Of a DNA stretch of 38,499 bases, positions 16,058 to 23,342 are shown in pieces. Made by a program: the position numbers and the translations under genes. Position 1 is the first letter of the stretch; every line of letters starts with the position of its first letter. This DNA is from Pseudofulvimonas gallinarii (GTDB lineage Bacteria > Pseudomonadota > Gammaproteobacteria > Xanthomonadales > UBA2363). Where the stretch lies: contig NZ_SMAF01000028.1 of NCBI RefSeq assembly GCF_004343305.1, positions 1-38,499 of the forward strand. The letters are read 5' to 3'. The notes under the pieces were generated by a model, which saw only the letters and a list, made by a program, of their open reading frames with translations, was not told the origin of the DNA and did not search any database.

Positions 16058-16942
16058 TTACCAGCCGCCCTGATTCGGCTGTGGCTGGTAACCGGCGTTC
16101 TGGTAGCCGGCAGGCGGTTGCATGGCACCGCCCTGCTGCATGTTCATGCCGCCGTTCGCATTCATCGCCATGTTCTGCACGGCCTGCCAGGCCTCGATGC
16201 CGCCGCGGTACCAGTACACCTGCGTGTAGCCCATGTTGATGGCGCGCAATGCCGCGTTGTAGGACATCCAGCATTGCGTGCTCTGGCAGTAGAACACCAT
16301 GGGCACCGCCTTGTTGCCTTGCGTCACCTGCTGCAGGTACTGGCCGAATTGCTGCTGCGTCTGGTCCTGGAAGGTGCCCGCCTGCGAGGCGCCGACGGCG
16401 TTCTGCGCGTTCGGCAGCGTCGGGCCCGGTCCCAGCACGTGGAACACCAGCAGGCTGCCGTTCTGCATGCCCTGCTGGTACATCGCGAGCAGACGGTCGG
16501 TGGTCACCACCTGTCCGCCGGGAATGCTGGTCGGTGTCGGGCCATGCAGGTTCGTCTGCAGCTGCTGCTGCGGCGGCACGCCGAAATCCTGCATCTCCAT
16601 CTGCACGATCGCCTGCGCCGGATTGCCGCCGCCGGGCGCGCCGTTCATGCCGCCGCTCATTCCACCGCCCGTTCCGCCACTCATGCCACCCGGCATGGCA
16701 CCGTTGACGCCGCCGTGCATGCCCGGGTTCGGCGGCTGCTGCATGCCGGGGCCGGACGGATAGCCGGTCTGGCCCGTCGGCGGCATCTGTGCGGCGGACG
16801 GATAACCGGAGGGCTGCGTGGGCGGGGCGGGATAGGCCGGCGCCTGGTCGAAACCCTGCTGCGCCTGGACGGCAAAGCTGCACGACAGCGTGAGCGCCGT
16901 GGCAAGGAAGGCGTTGCGGCGGCTGTGGCGGGAACGGTTCAT
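16058..16942 (-). CDS. Exported rhodanese-like protein with CX4CW motif
   Basis: A 294-residue protein. A signal peptide (residues 1-27, ending SFAVQA) is followed by a low-complexity Pro/Gly/Met/Gln region at about 30-110 (repeats such as GGMSGG and GGMNGA), then a rhodanese-like domain at about 125-255. The active-site loop reads FYCQSTQCWMSYNAA with Cys219 and Cys224, then NMGYTQVYWYRGGIEAW. This resembles the PQQ-associated CXXCW family, whose loop also ends in CW. A Met/Gly/Pro/Gln-rich tail closes the chain. The periplasmic site and two cysteines suggest thiol or persulfide chemistry rather than classical sulfurtransfer; the partner is unknown. GGAGAG precedes the ATG at 16942. Confidence 0.8.
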   Translation of the reverse strand: MNRSRHSRRNAFLATALTLSCSFAVQAQQGFDQAPAYPAPPTQPSGYPSAAQMPPTGQTGYPSGPGMQQPPNPGMHGGVNGAMPGGMSGGTGGGMSGGMNGAPGGGNPAQAIVQMEMQDFGVPPQQQLQTNLHGPTPTSIPGGQVVTTDRLLAMYQQGMQNGSLLVFHVLGPGPTLPNAQNAVGASQAGTFQDQTQQQFGQYLQQVTQGNKAVPMVFYCQSTQCWMSYNAALRAINMGYTQVYWYRGGIEAWQAVQNMAMNANGGMNMQQGGAMQPPAGYQNAGYQPQPNQGGW

Positions 16943-17062
16943 GAGGCTCTCCAATGTCGGGTGGTCAGCGCGGGGCGCGGTGGCGGGCCACCATGGCCGC
17001 CTTGTCTCTGAAGGCGCACGATCCGGGGAAACCGGCTCAGCGGTGCATGGCGATCTTTCACT

Positions 17063-17117
17063 GGCGTGTTTCGGGCGGCGTGTTCACTCGGCGAGTTTCA
17101 GGCGGCGAGTTTCAGGC
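17063..17117. repeat. Short 14-nt tandem repeat upstream of the gene at 17202
   Basis: Four consecutive units, GGCGTGTTTCGGGC, GGCGTGTTCACTC (13 bases), GGCGAGTTTCAGGC and again GGCGAGTTTCAGGC, lie in the 259-base gap between divergent exported-protein genes. The last two are identical. They could be a cluster of protein-binding sites or simple slippage products. Confidence 0.6.
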
Positions 17118-17201
17118 GGCGTGAGCCGATTCGGGCGCGATCTGCGCAGGAAGGGATGAACGGCCAGACGCGCCGGTCCGCCATCCACGGGAAGCCACGC
17201 C

Positions 17202-18404
17202 ATGAACGCCTCGATTCGCCGCCGACTGATCCTTCGCTGCCTCGCCACCCTGACGGTTGCGGCCGTCCTCCAGGCCCCGTTCGACGCCAACGCAGAAGCG
17301 GCCGCCGGACAGGCCGTCCAGGCGCACGAACGCGGCATCTTCTTCGACTGGCGTCCAGTGCGCGCCGAGGCCTTGCGGATCGCGCAGGCGTCGCGTCCCA
17401 CGGCCGGGCAGTTGCAGCGTGTCGAGGTCGTGGACAGCGCGGGATTCGGTCAGCCCATGTCGGCAATGAATGTCGATGTGCCTGGCGGCTGGCGCACGGA
17501 AGGCAAGGTGGATTGGGACAGGTCGACGATGTGTGTCTGGAATGCGCCGCGCCTTGCGCTGGATGCCTCGTCACCGGACGGTCTGCATGGCATCGCCCTC
17601 ATGCCGACGATGGGCTGGCAGGTGTCGACGATGCCCGTGGACCCTTTCGATCCCTGTCCGACGGCGCCGATGGTGATGGTCCGCGACTACCTCGAATTTG
17701 TCGCGCGCAATGCCCGGCCGAACATGCGCGTGGTGTCGTACCGGGATCGCCCGGACATCTCGAATCCCGGCGCGACCTATCCAGTCTATGCCGGCGAGTT
17801 GCTGATCGCCTACACGCTGCAGGGCCACGAAATGCGCGAAACGCTGGTGTCTTCGGTGACGCATACGCGCCTGGCGCCGGGCGGCCTGCTGGTGAATGCG
17901 AACCTGACGCTGGGCGTGCGCGCGCCGGACGGCTTGCTCGACTTCCAGTTCGCCGAGCGCGTGCGCAGCTCGCTGCGCTACAACGAGGACTGGTACAGGC
18001 GTTATTCGGAGTGGAGCATCGGCCGCCTGCAGGAAGCGCGGCAATTGGCGCAGACCGCGATCCAGAATTGGCACGACCGGCGCATGAACGAGATCACCAT
18101 GGCCGGCATGACCGCGCGCCACAACATCCGCATGAATACGATCGCGGACATCGGCCGCATCAACACGCAGATCTTCAACAATACGTCGGCCGCCAGCGAG
18201 CGCATGCACGCAGCCAGCATCGACGCGATCCAGGAAGTGCAGCCCTGGCGTGATCCTTCCACCGGCCAGCAGGTCGACCTGTCGATCCACTACAACCATG
18301 CCTGGCAGCTGTCCGACGGCCGCCAGTTCCTGACCAACGACCCGAACTTCGACCCCAATCGCGAGTTGGGCATCCAGGCTCGACAGCTGGTACCGGCACG
18401 CTGA
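17202..18404 (+). CDS. Exported protein of unknown function
   Basis: A 400-residue protein beginning with a signal peptide (basic MNASIRRRLILRC, hydrophobic core, likely cut after DANA near residue 31). The first two thirds are mixed alpha/beta with two nearby cysteines (CVWNAPR and FDPCPTAP) that could form a disulfide. A helical stretch rich in Asn, Met and Arg follows (NWHDRRMNEITMAGMTARHN), and a C-terminal segment with EVQPWRDPSTG and YNHAWQLSDGRQFLTNDPNF that looks like a small conserved domain. I do not recognise a named family. GGGAAG stands nine bases before the ATG. It diverges from the rhodanese gene, perhaps sharing regulation. Confidence 0.75.
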   Translation: MNASIRRRLILRCLATLTVAAVLQAPFDANAEAAAGQAVQAHERGIFFDWRPVRAEALRIAQASRPTAGQLQRVEVVDSAGFGQPMSAMNVDVPGGWRTEGKVDWDRSTMCVWNAPRLALDASSPDGLHGIALMPTMGWQVSTMPVDPFDPCPTAPMVMVRDYLEFVARNARPNMRVVSYRDRPDISNPGATYPVYAGELLIAYTLQGHEMRETLVSSVTHTRLAPGGLLVNANLTLGVRAPDGLLDFQFAERVRSSLRYNEDWYRRYSEWSIGRLQEARQLAQTAIQNWHDRRMNEITMAGMTARHNIRMNTIADIGRINTQIFNNTSAASERMHAASIDAIQEVQPWRDPSTGQQVDLSIHYNHAWQLSDGRQFLTNDPNFDPNRELGIQARQLVPAR

Positions 18405-18502
18405 GCGCAGCGGGCCGCGGGTGGCCGCTCGCGACGCCGATTCTGCAGGCGCAGGCCGGATCCGGTGGCGCGACCGGTCGATGATGGCGTCGTCGCGGCA
18501 GC

Positions 18503-20323
18503 TCAGCAGTTCTCGCCCGTCTGCAGTCGCCACAGCGTCGCATACAGCCCGTTGCGCGCGACCAGTTGCCCGTGCGTGCCGGATTCGACGATGCGGCCCT
18601 CGTTGAGCACGTGGATCGCATCGGCCTGGCGCACGGTGGACAGGCGATGCGCCACCACGATCAGCGTGCGACCCTGGGCCGCCCGCTGCAGCGAGCGCTG
18701 GATGGCGGCCTCGGTTTCGTTGTCGACGGCGGAGGTGGCCTCGTCCAGCACCAGGATGCGCGGATCGCGATACAGCGCGCGGGCCAGCGCAATGCGCTGG
18801 CGCTGGCCGCCCGAGAGCAGCAGGCCGCGTTCACCGACCGGGCTGTCGTAGCCTGACGGCGTGGCGGCGATGAAGTCGTGCGCTTCCGCCGCGCGTGCGG
18901 CGGCCTCGATGCGCTGCCGGTCCGGCGCCGGGTCGCCGTAGGCGATGTTCTCGGCCAGCGTGCCATCGGTCAGGAATGGATCCTGGGCAACGAAACCGAT
19001 CTGGCCACGCAGCAGGCTGCGGGGCAGTTCGCGGACATCGATGCCGTCCAGGGTGACGGAGCCGGCATCCGGGTCCTCGAAGCGCAGCAGCATCTTCAGC
19101 AGCGTGCTCTTGCCGCTGCCCGTCGCGCCGACCAGGCCGATGGTCCGGCCGGCCGGAACCTCCAGGTCGATGCCGTGCAGCACAGGCCGACCGTCATAGG
19201 CGAAGCGCACGCCGCGGAAACCGACGGCACCGGTGGATGGCCCGGGCAGCGTGCGCGTGCCGGCATCACGGGCCGGCGGCAGGCGCATGAGGTCGGTCAC
19301 GCGCGTGACCGACGTCATCGCACGCTGGTAGAGATCGGTCATCTCGGCCAGGCGTGTCAACGGCCAGAGCAGCCGCTGCGTCAGGTAGACCAGTGCCGAG
19401 TAGCTGCCGACTCCGAGATCACCGCGCAACGTGAGCAGGCCACCATAGAGCAGCGTGGCGACGAAGCCGGCGAGAATGGCAATGCGGATCACCGGCGTGA
19501 TCGCAGCGGCCACGCGGATGGCTTCGGCATTGCGCTGGCGATAGGCATCGCTGGCCTGGGCGATGTGCGCCGTTTCGAAGTCCTCGGCGGTGTAGGCCTG
19601 AATGGTGCCCATGCCGAGCAGGTTGTTGCCGAGCCGGCGCGACACGTCCGAAGCCGCCTCACGCGCGGCCGCGTAGCGCGGCGCCAGCCGGTGCATGAAC
19701 CAGAACGCGCCGAACAGGATCAGCGGTACCGGCAGGATGGCGAGCACGGCGAGGCTGGGTGTGAGCACGAAGAACACCGCGCCGACCAGGAGGCTGGAGC
19801 AGGCGACCTGGATCAGGTCGTTGGCGCCGGTGTTGAGGAAGCGTTCGATCTGGTGCACATCCTCGTTGAGCACCGCCATCAGCCGACCACTGCGTTCGCG
19901 TTCGATGCGGCCGGGATCCAGCGTCTGCACGTGCCGGTAGGCATCCAGGCGCAGGCGGTGCTGGAGGTCCTGCGCCAGGTTGCGCCACTTCAGCGCCAGC
20001 AGGTATTCGAACAGCGATTCCAGAGCCCACACGATGATGGTCAGGCCGGTCAGCAGCAGGAGCTGGTGCACGGGATCGGGCAGGCCCATGCGCGCGATGA
20101 AGGATTCGCGCTGGTGCACGACCACGTCGACGGCGACGCCGATGAGGATTTCGGGCAGGACGTCGAAAAGCTTGTTCAGCACCGAGTACAGCGTTGCCAG
20201 CCAGACGTCGCGCTGGCGGTCGCGCGCATAGGCGGCAAGACGACGCAGTGGATGGGCGTCGGGTTGGAGCACCTGCGAGGGTTGCGTCGGGCGTATTGCC
20301 GGGTCCTGGCTGGAGGCGGTCAT
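18503..20323 (-). CDS. ABC exporter, fused permease and ATPase
   Basis: A 606-residue type IV ABC exporter half-transporter, likely a homodimer in the inner membrane. The membrane domain (about 38-335) contains hydrophobic stretches near 42-68, 86-110, 170-210 and 280-298. The ATPase domain has Walker A GATGSGKST (399-407), Q-loop Gln447, signature LSGGQ (503-507), Walker B ILVLDE (523-528) and the switch His559. All catalytic residues are present. Substrate cannot be deduced: the layout fits MsbA-like lipid or multidrug exporters, but no substrate gene is adjacent. It follows the fusion gene on the same strand with a 145-base gap. Confidence 0.94.
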   Translation of the reverse strand: MTASSQDPAIRPTQPSQVLQPDAHPLRRLAAYARDRQRDVWLATLYSVLNKLFDVLPEILIGVAVDVVVHQRESFIARMGLPDPVHQLLLLTGLTIIVWALESLFEYLLALKWRNLAQDLQHRLRLDAYRHVQTLDPGRIERERSGRLMAVLNEDVHQIERFLNTGANDLIQVACSSLLVGAVFFVLTPSLAVLAILPVPLILFGAFWFMHRLAPRYAAAREAASDVSRRLGNNLLGMGTIQAYTAEDFETAHIAQASDAYRQRNAEAIRVAAAITPVIRIAILAGFVATLLYGGLLTLRGDLGVGSYSALVYLTQRLLWPLTRLAEMTDLYQRAMTSVTRVTDLMRLPPARDAGTRTLPGPSTGAVGFRGVRFAYDGRPVLHGIDLEVPAGRTIGLVGATGSGKSTLLKMLLRFEDPDAGSVTLDGIDVRELPRSLLRGQIGFVAQDPFLTDGTLAENIAYGDPAPDRQRIEAAARAAEAHDFIAATPSGYDSPVGERGLLLSGGQRQRIALARALYRDPRILVLDEATSAVDNETEAAIQRSLQRAAQGRTLIVVAHRLSTVRQADAIHVLNEGRIVESGTHGQLVARNGLYATLWRLQTGENC

Positions 20324-20468
20324 GGACGGGCGCCGGTTGAAGGGCGCGCATTATGGCACCGGCGCGACGGCGCAAAGCCTTCGCGCTCAGGCGCGGGTTG
20401 TGGTCGTGTCCCGCCGTCGCGCGCGCTGGGGCTGTCCGCATCGATGGGCATGCCGCGGCGGCTGGCGC

Positions 20469-23120
20469 TCATTGAATGCCAGGGTGCGCCTCCGCGCCGC
20501 GTCCGCACAGTGATGTCGATGCCTTCCTGCCGAGGTGCGTCGACGGCGCGACCCCGAAGTGCTCGCGATAGGCGCGACTGAAAGCGGCCAGGTTGCCGTA
20601 GCCCACGGCGTAGGCGATTTCCGACACCGTGCCGGCACCCTGCTCCAGCAGGCCGCGGGCCCGGATCAGGCGATGCTGGCGCAGCCGCTCCAGCGGCGTC
20701 ATGCCGAACAGTTCCTGGCAGTGCCGGCGCAGCGAACGTTCGGACGCATGGGTGGCATGTGCCAGTTCGGCCACGCTCGTCTCCGGCTGGTGCGCCAGCC
20801 CCTGCAAGGCCTCGTCGATGCGTTGCGCAAGCGGACGGCGGCTGGACGACGGCGCCGGTGATGACGGTGCACATTGCAGCAGGCGCTGCAGCCTGAGCCG
20901 CGTTGCCAGCATGGCGGCAACGTGTGCGCGCAGCACCTGGCTGTCGAACGGCTTGGTCAGGTAGTGGTCGGCGCCCGTTGCGAGGCCGGTGACCTGGTCG
21001 TCCACGCCGGTACGCGCGGTCAACAGCAGCACGGGTATGCCGGCAAGGTCGCCGTTGGCGCGCAGGGCGGCGACGAGGCTGAGTCCATCGCGTTCGGGCA
21101 TGACGACGTCGGAGACGATGGCGTCCGGCAGCAGCGAGGGAATGCGCGCCAGCGCCTCTTCGCCGTTGCAGGCGGTGGCGACGCGGTAGTCACCGGCGAG
21201 CAGCTCGGCCAGATACAGGCGCAGGTCGTCCTGGTCCTCGATCACGAGCAGCAGCGGGCGCTGGCTCCCGTCGTCGGGATCGGCGGGTGTGGAAGGCGGT
21301 CGCTCGTCGGCGCTGGCGGTCGTGGCCGGGGCGTCTTCCCGCGCATCCGGTTCAAAGCCCACCAAAGGCGCCGTCGATCCGCGGGCGTGTGCAGGCAGCC
21401 AGACGGTAAAGCAGGCGCCGCCCAGATCGCTGTCGCCGGCTTCGATGCCGCCGTCGTGCAGGCGGACCAGTTCGTTGCACAGCGCCAGGCCGATACCGGT
21501 GCCCTCCTGCGCGCGCAAGGTGGCGTTGCCGGTGAGCTGGAAGCGGTCGAAGATGCGCTCGCGCCACTGCGCGTCGATGCCGGGACCACTGTCGTCGACA
21601 CGGAAGCCGATGCGGCGGTCGTCGTGAGCGGTGCGCACGCGCACCCGCCCGCCACGCGGGGTGAACTTCAGCGCGTTGCCGACCAGGTTGGCGACCACGC
21701 GCGCCAGCTGCTCGGCATCGCCGTGGCAGGGCAGCGATGTGGCCCGGGCGTCCAGCGCCAGGATGAAAGTGCGCGCTGGCAGGGACAGCAGGCCGTTCCG
21801 TTTCAGGCGGAAAACCAGTGAGCTGCCGTCCGGCTGGACCACGAACTGCTCCGAGTTGCTCGGATGGATCACGCTGGCAATACCGAAGCGATGCGGCGTC
21901 GGACCGCCGCCCAGCTGGGTGAGCCCGCCGGTGACAATCATGTCGGTGCGTGAAGTGCCGGTGAGCCCGTACACGGCACCGTCCGCAGGCGTGACGACCC
22001 ATGGGGTCCCATCGGCCTGGAGGAGGGCGAGCGGGCCCGACGCGGTGCTGCCCTGTATGGACGTGAAGTGTCCGCCGACGAACATTTCGCCACCGCCCAG
22101 CAGCAGGATCGAATAGACATCACCGTCGGTATTCGCCTGGAACGTGGGGTCGAGCGTGCCGTCGGGATGCAGGCGCGCGAGGTTGTTCCGTGCCACGTTG
22201 TTGACATACTGGAAATTGCCGCCGATGACGATCCGGCCGTCGGGCTGGATGGCGATGACGTTGACGCGGCCGGTTCCTTCGGTGGCGCTGGCGAGGAAGC
22301 TGGGATCGCGGCTGCCATCCGGGTTCAGGCGCACGATCGAATAGTGGCCAGGCGACCCGGGCGCCGGGAACATGCCGCCCACCAGCACGCGGCCGTCGGG
22401 ATAGCTGGCAAGGGTGCGCACCTGGTTGCCGTCATCGATGTCGTAGGCCGCGAGCAGGCCGCCGGTGGTGTTGAAACGACCGAGCAGATGGACGGTGCTG
22501 CCGTTCGCGGCGTGGAAATCCCCGCCGATGAGCAGTTGCCGGGTATTGCCCTGGCTGTGGAAGGATGACTCCAGCATCAGCCGGGCGAATCCGTCAAGGC
22601 GTGGCAGCAACCCGCCTTCAATGGTGGGCGCACCGCCACCGTAGTGGATGGACATGGCGTGGCGGTGGTCGTCGACGACGGTGCCGTCAAGGCGCACCTC
22701 GTCGAAGGCGCCGCTGATGTAATAGCCGCTGCCGTTGACGTGGTTGGCAATGGCGAAGACCCGGTCGTTGAGCGTGAGCCTGGCGAAGTTCGGGTCGAAG
22801 TCCCCTTGCGGCGCTACCCGCATGATGTTCTGCGCGCCGGCCACCGAGAAGCTGCCACCGATGAGGATCCCGAACGAACGGTCGAGGACGGCCGAGCTGG
22901 TAAACGGCGTGCCGGTGACGCTCGACATTTCGTCGGGCAGCTCGACGGATCGGACATGGATGCCGGACGCCGGTGCGTCGATGGGGTGCAGCGGCTTCCG
23001 GGCAGGCAGTACCACGGTTTCGGCGTTGACGGTGCCGGCGAGGCCGAGGGCAAAGGCGAGCGGCAGGGCCAGCCGCCGGCCACGCACGGAGGCCGGTGTG
23101 ATGGATGACGGTTGCGTCAT
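20469..23120 (-). CDS. Fusion of exported delta-60 repeat protein with HATPase-receiver-AraC regulator
   Basis: One uninterrupted frame of 883 residues. It starts with a signal peptide (about 1-33, ending AGTVNA; GGGAG before the ATG). Residues 80-440 carry delta-60 repeats (IAIQPDGRIVIGGNFQYVNN; RLHPDGTLDPTF). Near residue 450 the character changes abruptly: 465-580 is a histidine-kinase ATPase domain (N box ANLVGNALKF, DDSGPGID, GTGIGLAL), 622-740 a receiver (phospho-acceptor Asp671 in VSDVVMP, Lys723), and 764-866 an AraC-type DNA-binding domain. The C-terminal part is the usual tail of hybrid two-component regulators, but the transmembrane segment and the HisKA dimerisation/phosphorylation domain are absent. 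A chain led to the periplasm cannot bind DNA, so this is a deletion fusion, an assembly join, or a truly new architecture. Confidence 0.75.
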   Translation of the reverse strand: MTQPSSITPASVRGRRLALPLAFALGLAGTVNAETVVLPARKPLHPIDAPASGIHVRSVELPDEMSSVTGTPFTSSAVLDRSFGILIGGSFSVAGAQNIMRVAPQGDFDPNFARLTLNDRVFAIANHVNGSGYYISGAFDEVRLDGTVVDDHRHAMSIHYGGGAPTIEGGLLPRLDGFARLMLESSFHSQGNTRQLLIGGDFHAANGSTVHLLGRFNTTGGLLAAYDIDDGNQVRTLASYPDGRVLVGGMFPAPGSPGHYSIVRLNPDGSRDPSFLASATEGTGRVNVIAIQPDGRIVIGGNFQYVNNVARNNLARLHPDGTLDPTFQANTDGDVYSILLLGGGEMFVGGHFTSIQGSTASGPLALLQADGTPWVVTPADGAVYGLTGTSRTDMIVTGGLTQLGGGPTPHRFGIASVIHPSNSEQFVVQPDGSSLVFRLKRNGLLSLPARTFILALDARATSLPCHGDAEQLARVVANLVGNALKFTPRGGRVRVRTAHDDRRIGFRVDDSGPGIDAQWRERIFDRFQLTGNATLRAQEGTGIGLALCNELVRLHDGGIEAGDSDLGGACFTVWLPAHARGSTAPLVGFEPDAREDAPATTASADERPPSTPADPDDGSQRPLLLVIEDQDDLRLYLAELLAGDYRVATACNGEEALARIPSLLPDAIVSDVVMPERDGLSLVAALRANGDLAGIPVLLLTARTGVDDQVTGLATGADHYLTKPFDSQVLRAHVAAMLATRLRLQRLLQCAPSSPAPSSSRRPLAQRIDEALQGLAHQPETSVAELAHATHASERSLRRHCQELFGMTPLERLRQHRLIRARGLLEQGAGTVSEIAYAVGYGNLAAFSRAYREHFGVAPSTHLGRKASTSLCGRGAEAHPGIQ

Positions 23121-23301
23121 GTCGAATCTCCCACTGGGTTCCGGCCACGGCGGATCCGTGGCGGGTAACTGATCGCAGGAATCGGACGCGACGGTGCTTT
23201 GCCTGCCCGGCCGCGCGCTTTGCCATGTCGGCCAGATCGTTGTCGCGGCGCTCCCGGGTCCGGCTACGCGGCCGCTGGCGGCGGGGCCATGCGCAGGCGG
23301 G

Positions 23302-23326
23302 GGCGGCGCCGGAACGGGGCGCCGCC
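23302..23326 (-). terminator. GC-rich hairpin behind the HzsA-like gene
   Basis: GGCGGCGCC (23302-23310) and GGCGCCGCC (23318-23326) form a perfect 9-bp stem with a 7-base loop, 16 bases after the stop at 23343 in the minus direction. There is no T tract; it may block exonucleases or aid Rho-independent pausing. Confidence 0.45.
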
Positions 23327-23342
23327 TCTCCGGAGTGCGCTG

